The notes under the pieces are model-generated. The model ran no database searches. It was not told the origin of the DNA and worked only from the letters and a program-made list of their open reading frames with translations. Positions 43,119 to 52,671 of a DNA stretch of 64,000 bases are shown in pieces; position 1 is the stretch's first letter, and every line of letters begins with the position of its first letter. The position numbers and the translations under genes are program-made. This DNA is from Mesorhizobium sp. SARCC-RB16n (GTDB lineage Bacteria; Pseudomonadota; Alphaproteobacteria; Rhizobiales; Rhizobiaceae): contig NZ_ML703253.1 of assembly GCF_008520305.1 (NCBI RefSeq), positions 1 to 64,000 on the forward strand, written 5' to 3'.

Positions 43119-44914
43119 GAAGAAACCGTGCCTTCCTCATTCTTGCGTCTGTTGCCGAAGCCGAGCAAGGTCGAGCGCTCACGCTCCTCAGCCTGCTTGC
43201 GCGAGCGCACGCGCATCAGATCCTTCCAGCCGACATAGCCGACCAGCCTTCCATCCTCGCGCGCCACGACAGGCAGATGCGATACATTGGCCATCAGGAG
43301 CTTGTCCGACAGGCCTTCCAGATATTCGTCAGGATAGGCCAGCGTCACCTTGCTTCCGGCCAGCAGCTCGCCGAGCGTCGTCGTCCGGTGCTTGCCGGCA
43401 CGGCGCCAGCGCAGGATCGCCGGCGGATCAATGAGGCCGAGCACCTGCCTGTTTTCGTCGACGACGGGAAAGCTAGGATGCCGGGTTTCCGGCGCGGTCA
43501 GGAAGGCGGCCGCGCCATGCAGCGTCATCGTCGCCGGCACGCTCTCGACCTCTGACGTCATCACCTCGCGCACCCTGGTCAGGGCAAATGGGTCGACGCG
43601 ATATTCGCGCACGAGGTGGTGCCCTCGCCTGGCGATCTTCTCGGTCAGGATCGAACGCTTCATCAGGAGCACGGTGACCGCATGCGCCGCCGCGCTGGCC
43701 GCGATCAGCGGCACCAGCACTTGTGTGTTGCCGGTCAGCTCGACGGCGAAGAAAGTAGCTGTCAGCGGCGCGCGCATGGTGCCGCCCATGGTGGCGGCCA
43801 TGGCTAGCAGCGCCCAGAAGCCCGGGTCCGCCGCCGGCAGGATTCCGGCAAGCACCGCGCCCATTGCGCCACCCATGATCAGCAGCGGCGCCAGCACGCC
43901 GCCCGAGGTTCCCGAGCCGAGCGCCACCGACCAGATGACGGCCTTGACCACCAGCAGCAGCAGCGCCGCGGTGGCGATCGTGCGGCCGTCCAGCATGTCG
44001 GCGATGTTGTCATAGCCGACACCAAGCGCCCGTGGGTCGATCAGGCCGCCTATGCCGACCACCAGGCCACCGAGCATCGGCCACCACATCCAGTGGATCG
44101 GCAGCTTCTGGAAGCCGTCCTCGCAGGCATAGACCATCTGCGTCAGCAGTCCCGACAAAAGACCTGCGCAGATGCCGACCAGCACCCAGCCGCCAAGACC
44201 GAGGAAGGAAACCGCCATGCTGCCCTGGAACGGAAAGATCGGCCCCGGCATGTGCAGCATCGTGCGCTCCACCTCCGCCACGATGGCCGCCACCGCCACG
44301 GGAATGAAGCTGCGCGGCGTCCATTCGAACAAAAGCAGTTCCACCGCCAGCATGATGGCGGCGATCGGCGTGCCGAACACGGTGGTCATGCCGGCCGCCG
44401 CCCCCGCGACCAACAGCGTCTTGCGTTCGGTATCGCTGACCGGCAGCATCTGCGCGATCAGAGAACCGATGGCGCCGCCGGTCATGATAATTGGGCCCTC
44501 GGCACCGAACGGCCCGCCGGAGCCGATCGAGATCGCCGACGACAGCGGCTTCAGGATTGCTACCTTGGCGTCCAGTCTGGAGCGCCCGAGCAGGATCGCC
44601 TCGATCGCCTCGGGAATGCCGTGGCCGCGGATCTTCTCGCTGCCATAGCGCGCCATCAGGCCGATGATCAGCGCGCCGATGACCGGAACGATGACGGCGG
44701 CAAGCCCAAGCGGCGCATCCTGCAGCTTCAGTTCGGCAAGCGAGAACTGGCCGAAATAGGCGATGTTGGTGGCCAGCCGGATCAGCTTCAGAAGCACGAT
44801 GCCGGCAAACAGCCCGGCGGTCGCCACCACCACCGCTATCGCGGCGACGAGCAACACTCTGGCATCCGTGGTGAAATCCCGGAGATGGCCGGGATTGGAG
44901 TTGTGGGTCTTCAT
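43115..44914 (-). CDS. ClC-family chloride channel/antiporter with CBS domains
   Basis: 599 residues from ATG 44914. The ClC core has KPLSSAISIGSGGPFGAEGPIIMTGG, containing the gating glutamate in GAEGP, GTSGGVLAPLLIMGGAMGA (filter region) and the later selectivity helices. Two C-terminal CBS domains are at about 445-575 (VMTSEVESVPATMTLHGAAAFL, and LPVVAREDGRLVGYVGWKDLM). Divergent from a MarR regulator gene. Possible role in anion homeostasis or acid tolerance. Confidence 0.92.
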   Translation of the reverse strand: MKTHNSNPGHLRDFTTDARVLLVAAIAVVVATAGLFAGIVLLKLIRLATNIAYFGQFSLAELKLQDAPLGLAAVIVPVIGALIIGLMARYGSEKIRGHGIPEAIEAILLGRSRLDAKVAILKPLSSAISIGSGGPFGAEGPIIMTGGAIGSLIAQMLPVSDTERKTLLVAGAAAGMTTVFGTPIAAIMLAVELLLFEWTPRSFIPVAVAAIVAEVERTMLHMPGPIFPFQGSMAVSFLGLGGWVLVGICAGLLSGLLTQMVYACEDGFQKLPIHWMWWPMLGGLVVGIGGLIDPRALGVGYDNIADMLDGRTIATAALLLLVVKAVIWSVALGSGTSGGVLAPLLIMGGAMGAVLAGILPAADPGFWALLAMAATMGGTMRAPLTATFFAVELTGNTQVLVPLIAASAAAHAVTVLLMKRSILTEKIARRGHHLVREYRVDPFALTRVREVMTSEVESVPATMTLHGAAAFLTAPETRHPSFPVVDENRQVLGLIDPPAILRWRRAGKHRTTTLGELLAGSKVTLAYPDEYLEGLSDKLLMANVSHLPVVAREDGRLVGYVGWKDLMRVRSRKQAEERERSTLLGFGNRRKNEEGTVSS

Positions 44915-44994
44915 GGTGGCTCTGCTTCCTGGCGGCGGCCGTGTCTGGTTCTGCGGCACGGTCGAAGTGGCCAGCCGATTGTCGGCTGGCTATG

Positions 44995-45009
44995 TATCGT
45001 AACACGATA
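44995..45009. promoter_or_regulatory. TATCGT-AAC-ACGATA operator-like dyad
   Basis: Perfect 6-bp inverted repeat with 3-nt centre between the ClC and MarR genes. A second palindrome CGAAATTTCG lies at 45033-45042. Short, tight dyads near a divergent MarR gene are typical MarR operators. Confidence 0.5.
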
Positions 45010-45078
45010 TATCTATTCAAGCCGGTTTTGCTCGAAATTTCGTTTGAGCTTTCACCGGAAAACGAAGACATCTCCGAT

Positions 45079-45510
45079 ATGACGCAGCCGCCCAAGACAC
45101 CACGCCCCGCCATCAGGCGATCCGACTACCAGCGGCTGTCCGAGTTCCGCTACCTGATCCGCCGCTTCCTCGAGTTCAGCCAGGTGCAGGCCGAGGACGC
45201 CGGCCTGACCCCGCGCCAGCACCAGGCACTGCTGGCGATCAAGGGATTTCCCGGCGGCGGACCGGTGACGGTGGGCGACCTGGCAGAACGCCTGCGCATC
45301 CGCCACCACAGCGCCGTCGAATTGGTCAACCGCCTCGGCGAGGCAGGATTGGTCGTACGCGACCAGGACAAGGACGACCACCGCCGCGTGCTGCTGCGGC
45401 TGACCGAGCGCGCCGACGATTGCCTTGCCGAGTTGTCCGCCGCGCATCTCGACGAGCTCTCGCGCATAGAACCCATGCTGCGGCGCCTGCTCGATCGGGG
45501 CCAAGACTGA
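45079..45510 (+). CDS. MarR-family regulator
   Basis: 143 residues from ATG 45079 (MTQPPKTPRPAIRRSDYQR). Winged HTH: LTPRQHQALLAIKGFPGGGPVTVGDLAERLRIRHHSAVELVNRLGEAGLVVR, followed by the DHRRVLLRLTE wing. The longer frame (from about 44941) would put the promoter dyads inside coding sequence, so the shorter start is preferred. Probably controls itself and the divergent ClC gene. Confidence 0.88.
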   Translation: MTQPPKTPRPAIRRSDYQRLSEFRYLIRRFLEFSQVQAEDAGLTPRQHQALLAIKGFPGGGPVTVGDLAERLRIRHHSAVELVNRLGEAGLVVRDQDKDDHRRVLLRLTERADDCLAELSAAHLDELSRIEPMLRRLLDRGQD

Positions 45511-45613
45511 CGCCCGGCGTCTGCGCGGGCCGATACCGAACTATTTTTCGGAACCCGAATCCTTTGGCCTGGCCGCGGCGTCTTGGAGACGCGACAGCCA
45601 AGGAGCCGATGCG

Positions 45614-45919
45614 ATGAAACACCATTTGATACGCTACAAAACGAAGCCGGACCGCGCCGACGAGAACGAGCGCCTGGTCAAGGCTGTGTTCGAGGAACTG
45701 CGCGGCAAATCGCCGGAAGGCGTTCGCTACATGACCTGGCGCTCCGGCGACGGCACTTTCGTCCATCTCGTCGAGACCGAAACCGACGAGCATGCCGACA
45801 TCATCTCCGGGCTTGCCGCTTTCGAGGCCTTCCAGAATGGCATCAGGGATCGCTGCATCGACCCTCCGCATCGTGACGCGATGACCGTGGTAGGCCATTA
45901 TCGGATGCTGGACGAGTAG
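45614..45919 (+). CDS. Small dimeric alpha/beta-barrel-like protein
   Basis: 101 residues, MKHHLIRYKTKPDRADENERLVKAVFEELRGK, then GVRYMTWRSGDGTFVHLVETET and HADIISGLAAFEAFQNGI: a strand-helix-strand pattern resembling the antibiotic-biosynthesis-monooxygenase/dimeric barrel fold. No catalytic residues identified. It lies 33 nt before the ECF sigma gene and is likely cotranscribed and possibly its partner or target. Confidence 0.65.
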   Translation: MKHHLIRYKTKPDRADENERLVKAVFEELRGKSPEGVRYMTWRSGDGTFVHLVETETDEHADIISGLAAFEAFQNGIRDRCIDPPHRDAMTVVGHYRMLDE

Positions 45920-45952
45920 CCTGAAAAGAACCATGTCAAGAACGGCCGGTGC

Positions 45953-46834
45953 ATGAACAGCCAAGGCGAAATACGCGAGCCTTTCGATCGCTTGTTCGGC
46001 GAATTGCGTCCGAAACTGCATCGCTATCGCGCCCGCATGACAGGCTCGGTCGTCGACGGCGAGGACGTCTTGCAGGAGGCCTTGGCCAAGGCATTCGAGG
46101 CCTTGCCCGGCGCCGGGCCGATCGCCAATCCCGAAGGCTGGCTGTTTCGCATCGCCCACAATGCGGCGCTCGATTTCCTGCGCCGCCGCGCCCGTGAGAA
46201 GACTTTCTCCGACGAGGAGCCGGACATGATCGCCGACCCGGCTAATTCTATCGCCGACCGGCAGGCCGCGGCGGCGGGATTGCACAGTTTCATGCGCCTT
46301 CCCGTCGCGCAACGAAGCAGCGTCATCATGATGGATGTCCTGGGCTATTCGCTGCAGGAAATCAGCACCATGCTCGACAACAGCATCCCCGCGATCAAGG
46401 CCGCGCTGCATCGTGGCCGTGGCCGGCTGCGCGAGATCGCCAATGAACAGGACGATCGTCCTGTTCCCAGGTTGAGTGCATCGGAGCGCCTGTTGCTCGA
46501 CGCCTATGTCGACCGCTTCAACGCCCGCGATTTCGACGCGGTGCGGGATATGCTGGCCGATGAAGTACGGCTGGAACTGGTGGCCAGGGCAAGGCTCAGC
46601 GGTCGCAAGGAGGTGGCCACCTATTTCGGCAATTATTCCCGGGTGCAGGACTGGTATTTCCAGCCTGGTTTCGTCGAAGACCGTCCGGCAATCCTCGTGC
46701 ACGATCCCAATGACCCTGCGGCAGCACCGACATACTTTATCCTGCTGGATTGGCAGGGCGGCAGGCTTGCCGCCATTCGCGACTTCCGCCACGCCAGATA
46801 CGTCGCTGACGGCGCCGAAACGTCTGTTCTTTGA
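45953..46834 (+). CDS. ECF sigma factor with C-terminal SnoaL-like domain (ECF41 type)
   Basis: 293 residues: sigma2 (FDRLFGELRPKLHRYRARMTGSVVDGEDVLQEALAKAFEAL), sigma4 (RSSVIMMDVLGYSLQEISTMLDNSIPAIKAALHRGRGRLRE), and a C-terminal SnoaL/NTF2-like extension (LLDAYVDRFNARDFDAVRDMLADEVRLEL). ECF41-type sigmas are not held by an anti-sigma factor; the fused domain tunes activity. The upstream 101-residue gene is the probable partner. Confidence 0.85.
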   Translation: MNSQGEIREPFDRLFGELRPKLHRYRARMTGSVVDGEDVLQEALAKAFEALPGAGPIANPEGWLFRIAHNAALDFLRRRAREKTFSDEEPDMIADPANSIADRQAAAAGLHSFMRLPVAQRSSVIMMDVLGYSLQEISTMLDNSIPAIKAALHRGRGRLREIANEQDDRPVPRLSASERLLLDAYVDRFNARDFDAVRDMLADEVRLELVARARLSGRKEVATYFGNYSRVQDWYFQPGFVEDRPAILVHDPNDPAAAPTYFILLDWQGGRLAAIRDFRHARYVADGAETSVL

Positions 46835-46880
46835 AACGATTGCCTGTCGGGCGAGCAGCCGGAAAACCTAACCCTACTGC

Positions 46881-49800
46881 CTACTGCAGCGACTTCAACA
46901 GATTGTCGACCGTGAACGGATTGGCTTTCGGCTTGGCCGGAGGCGGATTGTCGTTGGCGGGCACCCGCTCGACCTTGGGTGCCTGTTCCGCCGCCTTGCG
47001 CTCGGCTTCGAGCCTGGCTTTTTCCTGGGAGGCAATGCGCATCGCCGCCTCCGCCTTCTGGCGCTCCTGCTCGGCCTGTGCCTTGGCCGCCTCGTCCGCC
47101 GCCTGCTGTTCCGCCGCCGCCTTGGCCTCGGCATCGGCCTTGGCTTTCACGTCTGCATCCGCCTGGGCTTTCGCTGCCGCGTCGGCCTTCGCCTTCGCAT
47201 CCGCTTCAGCCTGGGCCTGAGCGTCCGCCTCCGCTTTCGCCTTGGCGTCGGCTTCTGCTTTCAGGCGCGCCGCTTCCTCCTGCTGGCGCAGTTCTTCCGC
47301 GGCCTTATCGCGGGCATCCTGAAGGGCCGCGTAATAGCGCACCTCGCGCCGCAGCCGCTGTTTCTCGAGCAGTGCGGCCTGCATAGCCTCGACGCGTTGC
47401 TGTTCTTTTTCCAGCGCGCGCTGGGTCAGGAACTGCGCCAGCGGCTCGCTGTCGAACTGCCGTTTCACAGCGCCGAACGGCCCCTCGGCGGTGAAATTCA
47501 CCGCCGGCTCGGAGCCGACCAGCGCTTCGTCGCCGGGCCGATAGGTGACCGCGCCCTTGGCCGAAACCGTGCTGGCGTTGAGGTCCGCCGTGATGCCGGC
47601 CGACAAGGTCGCCGCCGGATTTTCAAGACTGATCGGCGGCGCTCGCAGCGTGCCGCCGGCAATCGTGAAGGCGACCTCGGCATTCCCGGCGGCGAAGCTG
47701 CCGTCGGCGGCGATGTCAGGCGCGAAGCTGGCGGTCTTGGCGGCGTCGATATCGCGGCCGATCGCATCCGCCTTGGCGAGGAACGCGCCGAACGCGTCAG
47801 GATTGACCCCGGCGATCTGCAAGCCCTTCAGCGTCGCCGTGCCGGATCCCGACAAAGCGGCGACCATCGCATCGACCGATTTGCCGCTGGTCGACAACGT
47901 CGTCGAGAAATTGCCAATGCCGCCGATGCCCGCATTCGGCAATAGATCAGCCAGGTCGGCGCCCGCCAGTTTCATCTGTCCGGTGAGAAGCCCGGTGCCG
48001 TCATTGTTCTTCAATTCGAACAGGCCGGTCAGCGCACCGCCGAGGAACTTGGCTTTGAGATCGGCGACCCGAATGCCTTCCGGGTCGAGCTTGAGCGAGA
48101 AAGCAGCATCATAGGCGGTGGCCAACGGGCCGGCGGCCAGCGAAGCCGTGGTCAGGTCGAGATCGGCGGTGAACGGCAGGCTGGACTTCTGGCTGAACGG
48201 CGCCGACGGCCACGCACCGGTCCTGTTGGCCTTGTCACTCTTGCCGGCCTTGTCGCTCTTGTCGGCCCCGTTCTTGTCCACCAAAAAAGCGGAATCGCCG
48301 AACAGCGCCACCGCCATCGGATCGAGGTCGAGTTCGTCGAGCGCCAGCGCGCCGGCCAGATGCGGCACGCCGTCCTTGCCGTCAACCCCCTGCTTGACAT
48401 CGAGATTGATGTCGCCGGACACGGCAGCCTCGTTGATGGCGCCGCTGAGCCCGGAGAGAACCAGCAGGCCGTTGCCGTAGTCGGCCTGCGCGGCCAGCGA
48501 TGTCGACATGCCGGCGCCCATGCCGGGCAGGCCGATGCCCGTCGTCATCAGCCATGGCTCGATGTCGGAGGCGTCGAGGTTGACCTTGCCCTTCGCCGTC
48601 GGACCTTGCGGCGTGTCGGCGACCGTTCCCTCGAAGCCGGCCTTGAAGTCGTTGCCGGCAAGGCTGAAGCTCGTCGTCAGGCCGCCGCCGAACGTGCCCT
48701 TGGCCTGGATATCGGTGCTTGCCTCGCCCAGCATGCCGAGCGGTAGGGCCGGCAGGCCGTAGAGCGCCAGCAAGGCGGTTGCGTCTGGGTTCTTGGCATT
48801 GAAAGTCAGTATCACCGGCGCGTCGGCCAGCTTGTCCACCGCGCCCTTCCCCGACAGCGACGCCGAAAACGACGAGCCGCCGGCCTTGCCTTGCCCGCTC
48901 ACCGCCAGGCCCGTGGAGCCGTCGCCATTGTCGGCGGCACTGGCCACGAGGTCGATGCGCGCATCCTGGAACAGGTCGGGATAAGCGGCGGCGCGACCGG
49001 CCAGCCCCTTCAGCACGGCATTGTCCGGATAGTGCTGCGCGGCGACGTCGATCAGTGGTTTCAGGTCGACCGCGACCACCGAGGCATCGAGCTTGCCGGT
49101 CGGGCTCGCCGGAAAATCCTTGATCCGGCCGGTGGCGCTGATCGAGGCGCCGGCCAGTCCGCCGACCGACAGCCGGTCGATTTCGAGCAGCCCATCCCGC
49201 AGCCTGAGCGCGGTGTCGACGGTATCGGCTGTCAAGCCGCCAGCGTTGACCGGGCCGGCCTTGATCTGGAAATCGAGGTCGCTGCTGGCAAAACGGTTGG
49301 CGCCCTTGTCGCTGACGAAGATCGAGGCGAAGGCCGCCAGCCCGTCGACATCGAGGTCACCGCCCTCGAGCCGCATCAGCACCGATGGCTTTGCGTCGTC
49401 AGGCTGGCTGGAATCGATGCGGCCGGAAAACTTCGCCTTGCCCAAGATCAATTCGAGATCGCTGAAGGATTGATGGTTTTCCGAGAGATCGACCTTGGCC
49501 TTGAAACCGGCGGCAGGCAGACGGCGGATCGCTTCGTCGACATCCTTCGACAGCCAGGCTGCAAAACCGGAGGGCTGCGCCACGGCGAGCAGTAAAGAGC
49601 CGGTGAAGCCGAAATGGCCCTGCACGTTGAGCATGACCTTGCCATCGGCTTCCAGCTTGGTGCGGCCTGGCAAGGTCGCGGCGAGCGATTTTACCGACCA
49701 GCCGTCATCGACCGGTTCGGCGGAAAGATGAACGTCGCGCACCGTCGTGTCGCCGGCCACCACCGCCGGCAGCTTGACCTCGACCGTGCCGGGAATGGTC

Positions 49801-50873
49801 GGCTTCGGCAGATCGAGCAGCGCCTGTTCCAGCCCCGCGATACGCTGGTCCAGCGTCAGGCCCGCACCGGCCTGCCCCCCCACCGCCTCGTCTAGCTGCA
49901 CCTGCGCGCCATTGGCCTCGATGGCAAAGCTCGGTTTCTGGCCGAGATCGACCGAGGCCTTGCCGTCGGCGGTGTATGGATTGTCGAGCGGACCGGTCTC
50001 GAAACGGAATTCGTCAACGCCAAGCTTCTGATGGTCGAGCGAGAACTTGCCGTTCAGCCGGAATCCCGGATCGGGCTTGCCGGCGCTGACCTTCACCGTC
50101 TCGCCATCCGTGCCGCGCAGTTCGGCTGAATTCTTGTCGGCACCCGAAATCTTGAACTGGCCGGAATAGGCGGCCGCACCGTTGACGATGCCGGCATTGC
50201 CGTCGGTCTCGATGGCCAACGGATAGGCATCAGGGTCCGCCTTCACCCGAAGCCGCAACTGCCCGGAAGGTTCGGCCTTGCCGGTCGAGACCGCGACCGT
50301 GGTGCGCAACCCGTCCAGCCGCAGCGTGCCATCCATGCGCCACGGACCGGCGAGCGATTTTGCCGAAATGGTCGAGTTGATCTCGGAAAAGATGTGGCTG
50401 CGGCCGCCGGCGGCATGGCGCAGTTCGACCTGCCCTTCCGTCACCGTCAGCTTCTCGATCGAGATCTGGCCCGGATCGAAGGGCGAGGACGGACGCATCG
50501 CCCAGTCGACGGTACCATTGGCGGCGATGTCGATGGTCGCCTTCGGTCGCACCAGCCGCATGTCGAAGATCAGCACCTCGCCGCGGAGGAAGGGCGCCAG
50601 TTCGGCGTCCATCGAAAACGTCTCGACGGTCATGGCCGGCTGGCCGTTCGGGCCACCGGCAACGGCAACATTCGAGAAGGTCACGGAGGGGAACGGCAAC
50701 AGCCTTGCGGTGGCGTCGCCCTGCACGGTCACCTTGCGGCCGAGGATGGCGCTTGCCTCACGCTCGAACTCGGCCCGGTAGCCGGTCCAGTCGACGAAGT
50801 ACGGCACCACCAGCGCCGCAAGCAGCACCAGCACGAACAGGCCACCGAAGATCACGAACAGGCGTGCGAGCAT
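46881..50873 (-). CDS. AsmA-family protein with C-terminal coiled-coil tail
   Basis: 1330 residues. N-terminal membrane anchor (LARLFVIFGGLFVLVLLAALVVPYFVDW) and the AsmA N-terminal domain (ILGRKVTVQGDATARLLPFPSVTFSNVAV), long beta-rich middle, and the AsmA_2 C-terminal region (ISTSGKSVDAMVAALSGSGTATLKGLQIAG at about 1015-1050 in form). The last ~160 residues form an Ala/Lys/Glu-rich helix with AKAEADAKAKAD-type repeats and a short tail ending NPFTVDNLLKSLQ. AsmA-like proteins act as inner-membrane-anchored bridges in phospholipid transport to the outer membrane. Confidence 0.88.
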   Translation of the reverse strand: MLARLFVIFGGLFVLVLLAALVVPYFVDWTGYRAEFEREASAILGRKVTVQGDATARLLPFPSVTFSNVAVAGGPNGQPAMTVETFSMDAELAPFLRGEVLIFDMRLVRPKATIDIAANGTVDWAMRPSSPFDPGQISIEKLTVTEGQVELRHAAGGRSHIFSEINSTISAKSLAGPWRMDGTLRLDGLRTTVAVSTGKAEPSGQLRLRVKADPDAYPLAIETDGNAGIVNGAAAYSGQFKISGADKNSAELRGTDGETVKVSAGKPDPGFRLNGKFSLDHQKLGVDEFRFETGPLDNPYTADGKASVDLGQKPSFAIEANGAQVQLDEAVGGQAGAGLTLDQRIAGLEQALLDLPKPTIPGTVEVKLPAVVAGDTTVRDVHLSAEPVDDGWSVKSLAATLPGRTKLEADGKVMLNVQGHFGFTGSLLLAVAQPSGFAAWLSKDVDEAIRRLPAAGFKAKVDLSENHQSFSDLELILGKAKFSGRIDSSQPDDAKPSVLMRLEGGDLDVDGLAAFASIFVSDKGANRFASSDLDFQIKAGPVNAGGLTADTVDTALRLRDGLLEIDRLSVGGLAGASISATGRIKDFPASPTGKLDASVVAVDLKPLIDVAAQHYPDNAVLKGLAGRAAAYPDLFQDARIDLVASAADNGDGSTGLAVSGQGKAGGSSFSASLSGKGAVDKLADAPVILTFNAKNPDATALLALYGLPALPLGMLGEASTDIQAKGTFGGGLTTSFSLAGNDFKAGFEGTVADTPQGPTAKGKVNLDASDIEPWLMTTGIGLPGMGAGMSTSLAAQADYGNGLLVLSGLSGAINEAAVSGDINLDVKQGVDGKDGVPHLAGALALDELDLDPMAVALFGDSAFLVDKNGADKSDKAGKSDKANRTGAWPSAPFSQKSSLPFTADLDLTTASLAAGPLATAYDAAFSLKLDPEGIRVADLKAKFLGGALTGLFELKNNDGTGLLTGQMKLAGADLADLLPNAGIGGIGNFSTTLSTSGKSVDAMVAALSGSGTATLKGLQIAGVNPDAFGAFLAKADAIGRDIDAAKTASFAPDIAADGSFAAGNAEVAFTIAGGTLRAPPISLENPAATLSAGITADLNASTVSAKGAVTYRPGDEALVGSEPAVNFTAEGPFGAVKRQFDSEPLAQFLTQRALEKEQQRVEAMQAALLEKQRLRREVRYYAALQDARDKAAEELRQQEEAARLKAEADAKAKAEADAQAQAEADAKAKADAAAKAQADADVKAKADAEAKAAAEQQAADEAAKAQAEQERQKAEAAMRIASQEKARLEAERKAAEQAPKVERVPANDNPPPAKPKANPFTVDNLLKSLQ

Positions 50874-51006
50874 CCGCTCCGAACAGGTTGATTGAAATTC
50901 TGTCGCACTCTACCCGCATCCGCGTGTCGATAAAGAGGCAATTCATCCGGTGTTGCGTCATGTCGGACGATCTGAAACAAATCCGTGAACAAGCGGAGAT
51001 TCTTGG

Positions 51007-51969
51007 ATGTCGGGCAAGAACTGGGATCGAGTGCCGATCGATGCGCAGAGCGTCGATGCCCCGCTATCGCAGTCGGCGATTTTCCTTGTCGTCACAGTCG
51101 CCGGCGAACAGCCGGCCCTGGCCAGGGTTTGTTCCGTGCTCGGCGAACTCGACGATCTGGTCAAGACTGTCGGATTCCGCGACCTTGGCGGGCGCCTGTC
51201 CTGCATCGCCGGCATCGGCCGCGATCTCTGGGACCGGCTCAGCCCCGGCCGGCGGCCGCTGGAGTTGAAGCCGTTCGCGCCGATTAAGGGCGCGGTCCAT
51301 TCGGCGCCAACGACACCGGGCGACCTGCTGTTCCACATCCGCGCCGAGCGGCCCGACATGTGCTTCGAATTCGAACGTATCCTGCTCGACAGGCTTGGTC
51401 CCGGCGTGACCGTCGTCGACGAAGTGACGGGCTTTCGCTATTTCGATGCCCGCGACCTGCTCGGCTTCGTCGACGGCACCGCCAACCCGGCCGGCCTTGA
51501 CTTGCCCGCCTCGGCGCTGGTCGGTGACGAGGATCCCGACTTTGCCGGCGGCAGCTATGTCGTGGTCCAGAAATATTTGCACGACATGCAGGCCTGGGCG
51601 CGCATTCCGACGCCCGAGCAGGAGGCGATCATCGGCCGCACCAAGATCGACAATATCGAAATCGACGACGACGACGCGCCGCGCAAATCGCACAAGTCGC
51701 TGGCCACCATCGAGGATGCCGACGGCAACGAATACGACATATTGCGCGACAACATGCCGTTCGGCAGGCCCGGGCAGAACGAGTTCGGCACCTACTTCAT
51801 CGGCTACAGCAGATATCTCTGGGTCACCGAAAAGATGCTACAGCGCATGTATGTCGGCGATCCGCCGGGTGCCTACGACCGGCTGCTCGACGTCTCGACG
51901 CCGCAGACCGGCACGACCTTCTTCGCCCCGACCCGCCCCATGCTGCAGACGCTTGTGCAGGCGAAGTGA
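51007..51969 (+). CDS. Dye-decolorizing (DyP-type) peroxidase
   Basis: 320 residues. The DyP signature GFVDGTANP at 153-161 holds the catalytic Asp156. The probable proximal haem His lies in RKSHKSLATIED and the distal Arg in NMPFGRPGQNEFGTYFIGYS. No Tat or Sec signal, so cytoplasmic or encapsulated. No C-terminal encapsulin-targeting peptide was seen (ends TLVQAK). Class B/YfeX-like. Divergent from the AsmA gene. Confidence 0.92.
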   Translation: MSGKNWDRVPIDAQSVDAPLSQSAIFLVVTVAGEQPALARVCSVLGELDDLVKTVGFRDLGGRLSCIAGIGRDLWDRLSPGRRPLELKPFAPIKGAVHSAPTTPGDLLFHIRAERPDMCFEFERILLDRLGPGVTVVDEVTGFRYFDARDLLGFVDGTANPAGLDLPASALVGDEDPDFAGGSYVVVQKYLHDMQAWARIPTPEQEAIIGRTKIDNIEIDDDDAPRKSHKSLATIEDADGNEYDILRDNMPFGRPGQNEFGTYFIGYSRYLWVTEKMLQRMYVGDPPGAYDRLLDVSTPQTGTTFFAPTRPMLQTLVQAK

Positions 51970-51998
51970 GAGAAGCCTTCCACTGCACGGCCGAACCC

Positions 51999-52517
51999 TC
52001 AACGTGCGTCGCGCTTTGCCTGCGCCACCTTGGCCGCCTTGCGCTGCCGGCCGAGTTCAGCCGGTCGAACAAGACTTGCAACCTTCTGGTTGGCCACGGC
52101 CCGCATCCCCTTGTGCGCCGTGCGCGAATTGTGCGTGGGACCGTCAGGGGCTTTCTGCTTCAAGGCCAGAGCCTTGCGCGCATTGTCGACCAGCGAAATA
52201 CGGGCCGCCAGTTGGCGGCGCCGTTCGGCCTCGCCGTTCAGCCGCCGCATCGCCATGGCCAGCACCGCGAGCTTCAGCTGCGAACCGCCGTCGGCCTTTG
52301 ACGGCGTAGCGCCCTTCGCCGCTCCCTTGCCGCGTATCTCGCGCCGCCTGCGATGCGCTTCGGCCTGTGCCTTGTCGCGCCGTTCCCGCAACAGCTTGAC
52401 CAGGCCGGAAAGGTCGGAGTCGGAAAGCTCCTGCACCGCCGGGTGGTGCGATTTCTCCACCAATTCCTTTTCATCGACGCTCAGCGCGCGCGCTTCTTCC
52501 TTACGTGAAATGGCCAT
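51999..52517 (-). CDS. Conserved hypothetical helical basic protein
   Basis: 172 residues from ATG 52517 with GAGGAGG upstream. Highly charged helices: ELSDSDLSGLVKLLRERRDKAQAEAHRRRREIRGKG and MAMRRLNGEAERRRQLAARISLVDNARKALALKQ, ending in a basic tail. Probably a nucleic-acid or ribosome-associated protein by composition, but no domain was recognised. Convergent with the DyP gene. Confidence 0.7.
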   Translation of the reverse strand: MAISRKEEARALSVDEKELVEKSHHPAVQELSDSDLSGLVKLLRERRDKAQAEAHRRRREIRGKGAAKGATPSKADGGSQLKLAVLAMAMRRLNGEAERRRQLAARISLVDNARKALALKQKAPDGPTHNSRTAHKGMRAVANQKVASLVRPAELGRQRKAAKVAQAKRDAR

Positions 52518-52671
52518 AAAAATCCTCCTCAACCGGCACGCCTGTCCAAGCTTGCCACTGCAGGAGCCTCGACCCGAATGGCCGCGCGGTCAAGACGCGC
52601 TATTTTCCGTTGCTGCCTCAGTCGGACAACTGGCGGACCAATCACTCACATGGCATGATTGATTGCAAACG

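Noticed and set aside
45540-45613. EcfG-type promoter before the small barrel gene
   Set aside because: GGAAC is present, but no CGTT/CGTC follows at the 16-17 nt spacing; the nearest is over 20 nt away.
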